A DNA stretch of 23,247 nt. It comes from Clostridiales bacterium mt11. Its GTDB lineage: Bacteria; Bacillota; Clostridia; Tissierellales; Tepidimicrobiaceae. Below are positions 1-6,696 of the stretch, one piece after another (within the stretch, counting starts at the first letter, position 1; each line of letters starts with the position of its first letter). Position numbers and translations under genes: made by a program. The notes under the pieces are model-generated. The model was not told the origin of the DNA, did no database searches, and saw only the letters and a program-made list of their open reading frames with translations. Where the stretch lies: contig LN874947.1 of assembly GCA_001282665.1 (NCBI GenBank), positions 220,703-243,949 on the forward strand, given 5' to 3'.

Positions 1-1
1 A

Positions 2-826
2 ACGATATTTTATCAAGACCATCTTTGTATAATTGGGAAAAACGGTAGTGGAAAAACAACTTTACTGAAATTGATTTTAGGAGAACTTAATCCTGATAAG
101 GGATTTGTTTCATTAGGAGCAAATATTAAGATAGGATATTTACCTCAAAATGTTACCTTTGAAAATGAGAAAATGAACCTGCTAGAATATTTTACAAATA
201 CGCATACCATCACTGAAAGAGAAGCAAGGTCTGAATTAGCAAAAATGCTATTTATTAAAGATGATGTGTATAAAAGAATCAACACTTTATCAGGTGGAGA
301 GAAGAGCCGACTTAAATTAGCTTCCTTAATTTATGAAGATGTTAATTTCATGATTTTAGATGAGCCGACTAATCATTTAGACATTGATTCAAGGGAAGTA
401 TTGGAAGAAACATTACTTCACTTTACAGGAACCATATTGTTTGTTTCTCATGACCGATATTTTATACAAAAAATAGCCAACAAAATTATGGTGATAGAAA
501 ACCATAAGGGAAAGCTATATCCTATGCCTTATGAGGATTATTTAGAAGAACGACAAAAGGAAATGATAGGGATTCCCGCTAAAAAGGATTTTAAAATACC
601 TAAAAAGACTCAGACAAAGACTATAAAAAAACCTATCAACGAATATAAACTGGCAAAGGTAGAAGAGGAATTAGAGTTGCTAGAAGAAAAATTAAATGTT
701 TTAGAGGAACAAATGGTTTTAAATAGTGTAGATGCAGAAAAGCTATTTGAATTATACAAGGAAAAGGAATTACTTGAAGACGAATACGAAGAAACATTTA
801 TTCACTGGGAAAAATTACAAAGATAA
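2..826 (+). CDS. ABC-F family ATPase, C-terminal ATPase domain (5' end outside window)
   Basis: Soluble ABC-F ATPases act on the ribosome as translation factors or antibiotic-resistance (target protection) proteins. The reading frame is open from base 2, so the gene starts left of the window. In order: Walker A GKNGSGKTT (bases 35-61), Q-loop YLPQ, signature LSGGEKSRLKLA, Walker B with the ABC-F hallmark ILDEPTNHLDI, and H-loop VSHDRYF. A Lys/Glu-rich tail with a predicted coiled coil follows, as in the C-terminal half of ABC-F proteins; no transmembrane segment is seen. About 274 residues are visible, roughly half of a typical two-domain member. The stop codon lies inside a bidirectional terminator shared with the convergent gene. 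Whether it is a resistance factor or a housekeeping member cannot be told without the N-terminal domain and inter-domain linker. Confidence 0.95.
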   Translation, partial: TIFYQDHLCIIGKNGSGKTTLLKLILGELNPDKGFVSLGANIKIGYLPQNVTFENEKMNLLEYFTNTHTITEREARSELAKMLFIKDDVYKRINTLSGGEKSRLKLASLIYEDVNFMILDEPTNHLDIDSREVLEETLLHFTGTILFVSHDRYFIQKIANKIMVIENHKGKLYPMPYEDYLEERQKEMIGIPAKKDFKIPKKTQTKTIKKPINEYKLAKVEEELELLEEKLNVLEEQMVLNSVDAEKLFELYKEKELLEDEYEETFIHWEKLQR

Positions 827-852
827 CAGGATAATATCCTGTTATCTTTGTA
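816..852. terminator. bidirectional intrinsic terminator
   Basis: A perfect 18-bp inverted repeat with a single-base centre (arms 816-833 and 835-852, core AACAGGATA/TATCCTGTT). It contains the stop codon of the ABC-F gene and the stop codon of the convergent GyrI-like gene. A U-rich run after the stem is only modest, but the position between convergent genes supports a shared terminator. Confidence 0.75.
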
Positions 853-1474
853 TAGGAAATCTTAGTACAGTCCTCAATCTTTCTTTTGAAGTTCTTCGTG
901 GGTCGGATAAGTAGATTTCATGATGTTTATGAACATCATCTGTTATATCAGTTAAATTATTCTCAGCAATAAATTTATCGATTAACTCAATAGATGTATA
1001 TTCCTCATCATATGGTCCAATATGCATCATCTGAACGCAAAGTCCTTCTGTAAAAGGGACAAAACGAGCTTTAGATACATCTATGTCTGGCTTTTTCTTT
1101 TTGCATTCTTCCACAGCCCATTTAAAAACTTCTTCTGTAACAAATTCTGGCTGACGTATCATAGATGTCCATAACCATTTGGTCTTTGGCACATTCCAAT
1201 CCAATCTACCCCCATTACACCACCATAAACCTTCTAATGGAGGTACTACATATTCAAAATATCCATCTGGCTGTTGTCCACTCTTCTTACTCATCTTAAT
1301 GGTAAATGATAATGAGTATAAAACTTGCATAGCATCCTGATATTCTTTATCTTCCGGTGCACCTTCTCCATCAACCATAATAAAATTCATAGTTGGTACT
1401 TCAATTATCATCGGTTTCCGTTTTGGAATATAGATGTCCTTATATTCCTTCTTATAATCAAACTTATCCTTCAT
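842..1474 (-). CDS. GyrI-like small-molecule-binding domain protein
   Basis: A 210-residue stand-alone GyrI-like (SRPBCC/effector-binding fold) protein. It begins KDKFDYKKEYKDIYIPKRKP, then has the segment around MNFIMVDGEGAP and the aromatic-rich EGLWW motif near residue 80, which characterise the free-standing family rather than the AraC-fused form. Some members of this family hydrolyse cyclopropanoid DNA-alkylating natural products and so protect the cell; others only bind ligands. A catalytic role here is inference from family resemblance. The start is supported by an AGGGGA ribosome binding site about seven bases upstream. It lies 39 bp after the zinc-ribbon gene and may be co-transcribed with it. 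Confidence 0.85.
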   Translation of the reverse strand: MKDKFDYKKEYKDIYIPKRKPMIIEVPTMNFIMVDGEGAPEDKEYQDAMQVLYSLSFTIKMSKKSGQQPDGYFEYVVPPLEGLWWCNGGRLDWNVPKTKWLWTSMIRQPEFVTEEVFKWAVEECKKKKPDIDVSKARFVPFTEGLCVQMMHIGPYDEEYTSIELIDKFIAENNLTDITDDVHKHHEIYLSDPRRTSKERLRTVLRFPIQR

Positions 1475-1513
1475 TTATCATGTCCCCTTATATTCTATAA
1501 ACTCCAATGCTTC

Positions 1514-1768
1514 TTATTTTTTCCAACGCTTCAACTGTGGAAGTTGATTATTTAGAATTTCTTTTGCTTGTTTTTCATCCATACCGCTTTCTTTCATAAA
1601 AGGTATACAGGTTTCTATCATCTCTTCCATAGTTTCATTGGGATTTCCAAATTCCCCATCTTTATAACAGTAGATGCAATAATCATCACTTTTAGTCCCA
1701 TCCTTTTCTGTTCCATAAAGACTATCTTCCATTGGCATTCCACAACTCTGGCAATATTTTTGTTTCAT
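1514..1768 (-). CDS. small zinc-ribbon domain protein
   Basis: An 84-residue protein. The N-terminal CQSCGMPM and the later CIYCYKDG form a Cys4 zinc-ribbon pattern, followed by an acidic helix (ETMEEMIET) and a basic C-terminus ending LKRWKK. This matches the putative zinc-ribbon family often found beside acetyltransferases, GyrI-like proteins and WYL regulators in Clostridia; its biochemical role is unknown. An AGGGGG ribosome binding site precedes the ATG by about eight bases. A second copy of the first codons survives as a stub at 4519-4557, so this gene was part of the duplicated segment. It lies upstream of the GyrI-like gene on the same strand. Confidence 0.8.
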   Translation of the reverse strand: MKQKYCQSCGMPMEDSLYGTEKDGTKSDDYCIYCYKDGEFGNPNETMEEMIETCIPFMKESGMDEKQAKEILNNQLPQLKRWKK

Positions 1769-1781
1769 AATATTTCCCCCT

Positions 1782-1813
1782 TAATGTTATTATTTAAATA
1801 TATAATAACATTA
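1782..1813. repeat. 12-bp inverted repeat upstream of zinc-ribbon gene
   Basis: Perfect arms 1782-1793 and 1802-1813 (TAATGTTATTAT and its complement) with an eight-base spacer, just upstream of the zinc-ribbon ribosome binding site. Nearby, 1818-1832 carries TGACA and TGTCA half-sites six bases apart. The second copy near 4575-4620 keeps the TGACA/TGTCA pair but not the perfect palindrome. A regulator operator, possibly for the WYL protein, is a guess; no T-run suggests a terminator. Confidence 0.4.
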
Positions 1814-1837
1814 CGTTTTGACAGCTATATGTCATAT

Positions 1838-2295
1838 TTAATATTTTTCATAAGTTTTCTTTGCTCTTTCCTTAATAATCTTTTTTATATGTAATGGTTC
1901 AACTACTTCCACATATTCACCATAGCTCAATATCATGGAATATACCCATTCATCTTCAGGATATGAAACGTTAACTATCTTATATCCATTTTTCTCTATA
2001 ATAGTATCCTCTTCATAGAAAAAATCTGCAACTCTTTGGGATACTTCTGGAGAAAATTTCAATACAAGCTCTACCATATTATAATTGAAATTACTTCTCT
2101 CTTTAAAATCTTCATAGGACATTTCCCTACGACTAAATTTTTCTTCTGCCATTCCATCCTCATAAGATGTGGTATATTTAAAGTTGTCTTTGCAATTTCC
2201 ACATCTCCAGCTAACCTTTGAATTTCCTCTGCATCCTCAAGATTAAAGGGTCTAAGTATCAATCTTTTTGTTTCAATATTGGGTAAGTGAATCAT
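1838..2295 (-). pseudogene. chimeric remnant: GNAT N-terminus fused to WYL-regulator C-terminus
   Basis: Read on the minus strand, the first ~45 codons (from ATG at 2295, IHLPNIETKRLILRPFNLED) are the N-terminus of the tandem GNAT protein encoded at 7404-8438. The last ~100 codons (KFSRREMSYEDF to EKY) are the C-terminus of the WYL regulator encoded at 4627-5559. The switch occurs within the shared bases 2141-2147 and was originally in frame (MAEE then KFSRRE). A later single-base loss near 2166, where the parent reads AAGGATG and this copy AAGATG, breaks the frame after the residues NIPH. Neither an acetyltransferase fold nor the DNA-binding domain is complete, so no function is expected, though a 104-residue frame remains open. 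Confidence 0.85.
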
Positions 2296-2394
2296 ATTAT
2301 CCGTCCTTTCATAATAATTTCAATACATAATATTAGCTTTATTATATCAATAAGAGCATTGTTGTCTATATTTTCACTCTATTATATAGCTCCC

Positions 2395-2467
2395 AAAATA
2401 GAAAGAATTAGATAATATTGATGAATTTGTAGAAGATTGTTTGAGAGCATGTAGAAATTATATATAA
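2395..2467 (+). pseudogene. 3' stub of the HELLH-motif gene (copy of 16645-17634)
   Basis: This piece encodes the last residues of the protein at 16645-17634 (DNIDEFVEDCL, then a diverged tail) and its TAA stop, in the opposite orientation to the intact gene. It leads into the duplicated GNAT pseudogene with the same spacing as at the parental locus. Everything upstream of these ~20 codons is missing. Confidence 0.8.
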
Positions 2468-2482
2468 AATGAGGTGAGAAGT

Positions 2483-2976
2483 TTGGTTAGAGTGCGAGGT
2501 TTTGAGGAAAGAGATAGAGAAGAAGTTTTTAAGTTAGTTGCAAGTTTTAGAGTAGATTTAGTGGGGTTAAAAGGAATTAAAAAAGAGCCCAATATGAATA
2601 TGGCAAAATAAGAATTAGAGGAATATATGGACTATAAATATCCTATATTTGTTGCAGAAGTTGAAGAAAATATAATAGCAGGATATTTGGTTTGCAAGGT
2701 CTGTGAAGATATTGTTTGGGCAGAGTCTCTCTATGTTCTACCAGAGTATAGAAGAAGGGGAATAGCTTCACTATTATTTAATGAAGCAGAAAAATTATCA
2801 AAAAATTTGGAGAGGATACGGTTTATAATTGGGTGTATCCAAATAATCATAAGATAATTAAATTTTTAAATAAGAAAGGATATAATGTTCTAAACCTTAT
2901 TAAGATATGTAAATCAAGGGAAGGAGAAGTGAATAATTAAAAGATAAGGGTAGATGAAAATGAGTTTAATTATTGA
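2483..2976 (+). pseudogene. broken GNAT acetyltransferase gene (copy of 16135-16629)
   Basis: Starting from the TTG used by the intact copy (VRVRGFEERDRE), the frame hits an in-frame TAA at 2609-2611 where the intact protein reads KAKEEIEDY. It resumes through the acetyl-CoA-binding region (PEYRRRGIASLLFNEAEKL), then loses one A in the run near 2803-2808, which shifts the frame in the segment equivalent to KEFGEDTVYNW. A further stop lies near 2938. With three lesions it is not expected to make an acetyltransferase; the ribosome binding site GAGGTGAG survives. Confidence 0.9.
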
Positions 2977-2988
2977 GGAGAGTCCTAT

Positions 2989-3024
2989 AAAAATAGGGCA
3001 GACAACTATGTCTGCCCTATTTTT
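2989..3024. terminator. intrinsic terminator
   Basis: A perfect 16-bp stem (arms 2989-3004 and 3009-3024, core AGGGCAGACA) with a four-base loop; the arms carry A5 and T5, so it can work on both strands. It follows the GNAT pseudogene and also lies just downstream of the minus-strand secreted-protein gene. Confidence 0.85.
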
Positions 3025-3096
3025 ACTCCAAAGCCAGATAAACCTAATGTGATGCAAACAGAACCGTCCCTAGTGCATTTTTTCCTAAAATACATA

Positions 3097-3465
3097 CTAA
3101 TCACGATATGCATAAAATTGTGCTGTATAGGTTCCGAATTTTAAAATTGCGGGTGGATCTATATCTACCCCATCGATTTTCCCATTTAACCTTGCCTCCA
3201 TATCATATGTTGCATAGAATTTTACTTTACTTGGCATTATATTATAACCAGTTGAAACACCCTTAAAATATGGACTAAGTTGAGAATTTACTCCTGAAAT
3301 ATCATATAAATCAAGTCTAGGGTTATTTGCAGAATAGATCTCCCCAGTATTAGGATTATATACAATTGTTCCTTCAAGTATTACATCCCAAGATTGAATC
3401 TTCCCTTGTAAATTATACTCATGTGTTATTATATCGTAACAATATTGAACTCTGCCAGTACTCAT
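3097..3465 (-). CDS. C-terminal part of a frameshifted secreted protein
   Basis: 122 codons from an ATG that overlaps the preceding stop as TAATG. I do not recognise a family. The sequence looks like an extracellular beta-rich domain (SWDVILEGTIVYNPNTGEIY, KVKFYATYDMEARLNG, FGTYTAQFYAYRD). There is no ribosome binding site before the ATG and no signal peptide. Adding one A to the A7 run just upstream (3475-3481) would join the preceding frame to this one as GKKNNDLMSTGR. The likeliest reading is that this is the second half of one ~230-residue exported protein split by a one-base frameshift; translational coupling or slippage is the alternative. Confidence 0.6.
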   Translation of the reverse strand: MSTGRVQYCYDIITHEYNLQGKIQSWDVILEGTIVYNPNTGEIYSANNPRLDLYDISGVNSQLSPYFKGVSTGYNIMPSKVKFYATYDMEARLNGKIDGVDIDPPAILKFGTYTAQFYAYRD

Positions 3466-3794
3466 TAAATCATTATTTTTTTGCCATTGATTATGATTTC
3501 TATAAATGGTGTTAATTCCTCATTAACTATAATTTCTTGAATTGCTTTATAGTCTTTTTTATCAAATAAATCTTTTGTCTTATTTATGAAATAATCGGTA
3601 ACATTTTCTCCATCTTTCTTTACAACACGAAGTTTATCTATATTATTATAGGCTTCATTTATAAAATCTTTAAACAAAACACTAGTCTCACCATTCTCTT
3701 CGATACTTTCTGCATGCGAAATTATATTACTCCCATTTAAGATAAGCATCATTATAAATAAAAAAACTAAACTTCTTTTAGTTATTTTACTCAT
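3465..3794 (-). CDS. N-terminal part of a secreted protein with signal peptide
   Basis: Start chosen at ATG 3794 (MSKITKRSLVFLF), eight bases after AAAGGGG; the upstream TTG at 3800 is less likely. It opens with a clear signal peptide: basic KITKR, hydrophobic core VFLFIMMLIL and a plausible cleavage at SHA/ES near residue 29. The mature part is acidic and helical (FKDFINEAYNNIDKL) and ends GKKIMI after an A7 run. The ATG overlaps the stop of the membrane-protein gene (ATGAGTAA), so the two are probably coupled. Family unknown; see the following frame at 3097-3465 for the missing C-terminus. Confidence 0.65.
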   Translation of the reverse strand: MSKITKRSLVFLFIMMLILNGSNIISHAESIEENGETSVLFKDFINEAYNNIDKLRVVKKDGENVTDYFINKTKDLFDKKDYKAIQEIIVNEELTPFIEIIINGKKIMI

Positions 3795-4275
3795 TTCCAA
3801 TACCCCTTTCTTTTAATTTCATAATAATTTGTCTGATTATCCCTATTATAATAATCAAAATAATATATCTTATGCTTCTCCAAAATAATAAGAATGTATT
3901 CCCATAAAGGACAAGTTCTGTATAATCTGCAATGACTATTATTATAATCATTAATATTAAATAAATAGCAGTTAATAATAAGGATTTTTTTATCTTAGAA
4001 TTATCCTTTGTTCCTAAAATGTACATGAAATAAAGCAAACAAACAAGTGCAGTAATTCTTAATATAAATGAAATATAGCTATTTACTTGATCCATTTGTA
4101 TTGCTTTAATCCAACTAGGTTCTATTATTTTACTTTGAGATGGAGCAGATTTTGATAGCATTGTCTTATATCCCTCAATAAAAAAACAACTGAAAGACAA
4201 AACTGTGTGAATTAAGATAAAGAAAAAGTATGTGCTAAATTTTTTATTTATTTTTTCTATAAAATTCACCTCCAT
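3787..4275 (-). CDS. small integral membrane protein of unknown function
   Basis: About 160 residues with four hydrophobic segments: YFFFILIHTVLSFSCFFI, ISFILRITALVCLLYFMYIL, LLTAIYLILMIIIIVIADY and YIILIIIIGIIRQIIM. A soluble loop (YKTMLSKSAPSQSKIIEPSW) lies between the first two, and the tail KLKERGIGNE is charged. I do not recognise the family. Start assignment is awkward: the ATG at 4275 has no upstream Shine-Dalgarno, while a perfect GGAGGTG (4267-4273) sits inside its first codons and is correctly spaced for an in-frame ATA at 4258-4260 (reading xEKINKKFS). Its 3' end overlaps the secreted-protein gene, implying that the pair act together at the envelope. Confidence 0.65.
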   Translation of the reverse strand: MEVNFIEKINKKFSTYFFFILIHTVLSFSCFFIEGYKTMLSKSAPSQSKIIEPSWIKAIQMDQVNSYISFILRITALVCLLYFMYILGTKDNSKIKKSLLLTAIYLILMIIIIVIADYTELVLYGNTFLLFWRSIRYIILIIIIGIIRQIIMKLKERGIGNE

Positions 4276-4420
4276 TAAAATTATTGCCAAATTTATAATT
4301 ATTTTACTTTCCTTGAATTTATATTAATATATTAAGGATGATCCATCAAGAAATTAGCACAAGATATTTTCACAATATTTCGACATTTTTTTGAAATCGT
4401 TTTTATTTATCGATCTCCAA

Positions 4421-4518
4421 ATCGAGTAAGCAAGGGGAATTTCACCAACCTTCTCACAGAACCATACGTAAAAGTCTCCCTTCATACGGCTCATACCATT
4501 CACCTTATGTTGTTTTAC
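4421..4518 (-). mobile_element. 3' end of a group II intron (domains V and VI), truncated
   Basis: On the minus strand, bases 4492-4459 form a 34-nt hairpin beginning GAGCCGTATGAAGGG and closing with ACGTATGGTTC. This has the length and the AGC triad of a group II intron domain V. It is followed by TGTGAGAAGGTTGGTG and a domain-VI-like stretch ending CTTACTCGAT at 4421, which fits the usual 3' AY end. Upstream, the reading GTGAATGGTAT before domain V is also typical. The reverse-transcriptase ORF, domains I-III and the 5' end are absent; the remnant is cut off where the zinc-ribbon stub begins. It cannot splice or move by itself. Confidence 0.75.
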
Positions 4519-4557
4519 CTAAAGAATTCCACAACTTTGACAATATTTTTGTTCCAT
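4519..4557 (-). pseudogene. 12-codon stub of a second zinc-ribbon gene
   Basis: ATG at 4557 starts MEQKYCQSCGIL followed by TAG at 4519-4521. The first ten residues match the intact zinc-ribbon protein at 1514-1768 except K2E, and the upstream 60 bp are also conserved. Homology stops at 4526, close to the start of the group II intron remnant, so the rest of this copy was lost. The 4291-4626 stretch has no other gene that I can see. Confidence 0.75.
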
Positions 4558-4626
4558 AACATTTCCTCCTCAACATTATTATTTAACTCTATAATAACAT
4601 TATGTTTTGACAGCTATATGTCATAT

Positions 4627-5559
4627 TTAATATTTTTCATAGATTTTCCATACCCTTTCTTTAATAATCTTTTTTATATGTAATGGTTCTACTACTTCCA
4701 CATATTCACCATAGCTCAATATCATGGAATACACCCATTCATCTTCAGGATATGAAACGTTAACTATCTTATATCCATTTTCATCTATAATAGTATCCTC
4801 TTCATAGAAAAAATCTGTAACCCTTTGATATACTTCTGGAGAAAATTTCAATACAAGCTCTACCATATTATAATTGGAATTACTTCTCTCTTTAAAATCT
4901 TCATAGGACATTTCCCTACGACTAAATTTTTCTTCTAACGACTTGATTTTATATATCCTAGAAAGACGAAAAAATCTATAATCCTCTCTTAAATGACAGT
5001 ACGCAAATACATACCAATTGAACCCCTTTAGAACTAGACTTATAGGTTCTATATTCCTTCCTGTTATGTTCCCATAGGAATCTCTATACTCTATATTTAA
5101 TAACTTTTCTTCAATTATCGCTTCATGTAATAGCTGAAACTTTTCCTTATCTTTTGAATTAGTTCTATATCCCCAAGGTAAATCACATATTATTATCTCA
5201 TTAAAATAATGGTTAAACTCCTCTTTCTTATCTTGAGGTACAAGACTACTTATCTTATCAATGGTTAAATTCACATCTTTATTTTGAGTAAAATTGTCTA
5301 TATTTTTAAGTGCAGCAACTATTGAAATCATGTCATCTAATGTCAACAATTGATGGTTAATCTTATAGTTTTCTAAAATACTAAATCCCCCATACCTTCC
5401 TTGATTAGACACTATAGGTATACCTGACATATTAATAGTATCTATATCCCTATAAACAGTCCTTGTAGAAACCTCAAATTTATCAGCCAATTCTTTAGCA
5501 GTTACATTATCTTGATTTAATAATATGACTATAATAGAAAGTAGTCTATCTATTTTCAT
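4627..5559 (-). CDS. WYL-domain transcriptional regulator (YafY type)
   Basis: 310 residues. An N-terminal HTH_11 winged helix (residues ~5-55: NVTAKELADKFEVSTRTVYRDIDTIN) is followed by the typical RYGGFSI hinge, the WYL domain (~140-210: NIEPISLVLKGFNWYVFAYC, DYRFFRLSRIYKI) and a WCX-type C-terminal extension. The length is normal for the family. Such proteins are DNA-binding regulators that sense small ligands through WYL. GGGAGA lies eight bases before the ATG. It is the last complete gene of the minus-strand run and starts 15 bp after the isochorismatase-like gene, so it may autoregulate the cassette. Its last ~100 codons are duplicated in the chimera at 1838-2147. Confidence 0.93.
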   Translation of the reverse strand: MKIDRLLSIIVILLNQDNVTAKELADKFEVSTRTVYRDIDTINMSGIPIVSNQGRYGGFSILENYKINHQLLTLDDMISIVAALKNIDNFTQNKDVNLTIDKISSLVPQDKKEEFNHYFNEIIICDLPWGYRTNSKDKEKFQLLHEAIIEEKLLNIEYRDSYGNITGRNIEPISLVLKGFNWYVFAYCHLREDYRFFRLSRIYKIKSLEEKFSRREMSYEDFKERSNSNYNMVELVLKFSPEVYQRVTDFFYEEDTIIDENGYKIVNVSYPEDEWVYSMILSYGEYVEVVEPLHIKKIIKERVWKIYEKY

Positions 5560-5574
5560 AGCTTTATTCTCCCT

Positions 5575-6111
5575 TTAATAAATTGAATATATTTCTTTGT
5601 ATTCTTCTAAATATAATACTTCCACTGCTCCCGACCAATCTAATACTGAACCTACAAAATCTTTTATATCTAAACCTTCCATTTCATATACATCCTCATC
5701 ATTAACCGTTCCTGTTGCATCTTCTACAAAAGTCACTCTATAACCTCTATCATAAGCTGCTATAGCAGTAAACATACAGCAAAACTCTGTATTAAAACCC
5801 GATATAACTAAATGTTCTATTTTTTCATCTTTTGAAATTTTGCCCAATTCTGTACCTGCAAACATACTAGGAGTTTGCTTTTTAACAGTATAATCAGCAT
5901 ATCTTTCATATTCCACGGGTATTTCGGATTTTTCGCTTAATATATAAAATGAACTTTCTAAATCATGTTCATCTACATGCCTTGCAAAGATGATAATTTC
6001 TTGATTCCTTTCAAACATCTTAATAAGCTCCATTATATTTTTTCTTTCATCACTAAACTCCTTACAATTTAAAATACAATTTTGCATATCCAATACTAAT
6101 AATGCTCTTAT
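5575..6111 (-). CDS. isochorismatase-family cysteine hydrolase, with probable ATA start
   Basis: The fold is recognisable: N-terminal RALLVLDMQNCIL with the catalytic Asp, a Lys in YTVKKQTPSMFAGTEL, and the nucleophile motif GFNTEFCCMFTA with the active-site Cys, then GYRVTFVEDATGT. Family members hydrolyse amides or vinyl ethers (nicotinamidase, isochorismatase, carbamoylases); the substrate here is unknown. The conserved N-terminus needs to begin at codon 6109-6111, normally M-R-A-L-L, but that codon is ATA. The frame upstream closes with TAA at 6118, and the first conventional start (TTG, 6093) would fall just before the catalytic Asp. TAGGAGA at the preceding gene's stop is the ribosome binding site, slightly distant. 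Either ATA is used inefficiently or the gene has lost its start. Confidence 0.8.
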   Translation of the reverse strand: MRALLVLDMQNCILNCKEFSDERKNIMELIKMFERNQEIIIFARHVDEHDLESSFYILSEKSEIPVEYERYADYTVKKQTPSMFAGTELGKISKDEKIEHLVISGFNTEFCCMFTAIAAYDRGYRVTFVEDATGTVNDEDVYEMEGLDIKDFVGSVLDWSGAVEVLYLEEYKEIYSIY

Positions 6112-6126
6112 ATTGAATTATATCTC

Positions 6127-6612
6127 CTAAGACATTTCCAAAATTAAAAATACTATAGTTTCCTGACCATCTAATCTTTTGAATCCCGTTACTTTTTTAA
6201 ATCCAACTTTTTCATATAAATTTATTGCCCTCTTATTAAATTCGGCTACTGTTAATCTAAATTTATCCTTTGAATATATTTCTTTACCGAATTCTAATCC
6301 TCTTATAAAAAATTCATATCCTTTTCCTTTACCACATAAATCTGGCCTCATACCTAATCCAATATCAATAAACTGATTATCATCATATACTCCATACTTA
6401 TTACCAATTGGAACCTGTGCTGCATTTCCAAAGCAAAAGTACCCTACAATATTACATTTTTTATCTATGGCTACATAATATGAGCCTTTAAGCAATTCTT
6501 CTATATCTTCCTGGCTTCCATTTAAATTATATATTTCATAAGGCATGGAATATTTCCAATTAGCTATTTCATTTGCATATTTAATCTCCATTGGTTTAAT
6601 TATAATATTCAT
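6127..6612 (-). CDS. GNAT family N-acetyltransferase
   Basis: 161 residues. GNAT features in order: an N-terminal strand and helix (IIIKPMEIKYANEIANW), a beta-4 region with GLGMRPDLCGKGKGYEFFIRGLEF, whose RPDLCGKGKG is the acetyl-CoA pyrophosphate-binding Q/RxxGxG/A loop, and the C-terminal NKRAINLYEKVGFKKVTGF motif B. It transfers an acetyl group from acetyl-CoA to an unknown amine. GGGTGAG precedes the ATG by about six bases. Its stop TAG overlaps the ribosome binding site of the next gene, so the two are translationally linked within the minus-strand operon. Confidence 0.9.
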   Translation of the reverse strand: MNIIIKPMEIKYANEIANWKYSMPYEIYNLNGSQEDIEELLKGSYYVAIDKKCNIVGYFCFGNAAQVPIGNKYGVYDDNQFIDIGLGMRPDLCGKGKGYEFFIRGLEFGKEIYSKDKFRLTVAEFNKRAINLYEKVGFKKVTGFKRLDGQETIVFLILEMS

Positions 6613-6696
6613 AAATTCTCACCCTTTTATTACAAATTAAATTTTTCCTTGAACTCAACAATAATTACTGAAAACTTCAAAATTATATTATCTATT

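Larger units (their letters stand above)
1737..2384 (-). repeat. collapsed copy of the 4526-8528 segment (copy A)
   Basis: Near-identical to two separated pieces of the downstream operon: bases 1737-2147 match 4526-4936 (zinc-ribbon start, intergenic region, end of the WYL gene), and 2141-2384 match 8286-8528 (GNAT start and its upstream region). The two matches meet at the 7-base string TTCTTCT (2141-2147), which is present at both parental sites (4930-4936 and 8286-8292). The copy therefore looks like a duplicate that lost 3,356 bp by a short-homology deletion. Both copies have the same orientation. Confidence 0.85.
2395..2976 (+). repeat. inverted copy of the 16135-16717 locus (copy C)
   Basis: About 580 bp, highly similar to the reverse complement of 16135-16717, covering the tail of the HELLH gene, the intergenic ribosome binding site and the whole neighbouring GNAT gene. 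It abuts copy A with only about ten bases between. This copy carries the disabling mutations while the 16-kb copy is intact, so the 16-kb locus is the likely parent type. Confidence 0.85.

Noticed and set aside
732..914. Plus-strand frame running through the ABC-F 3' end and terminator
   Set aside because: Overlaps two well-supported genes and reads through the terminator hairpin; no supporting signals.
2627..2857. Plus-strand frame of 76 codons that looks like a small GNAT
   Set aside because: It is the middle of the broken GNAT copy: it begins after an in-frame stop and ends at a frameshift, so it is part of a pseudogene.
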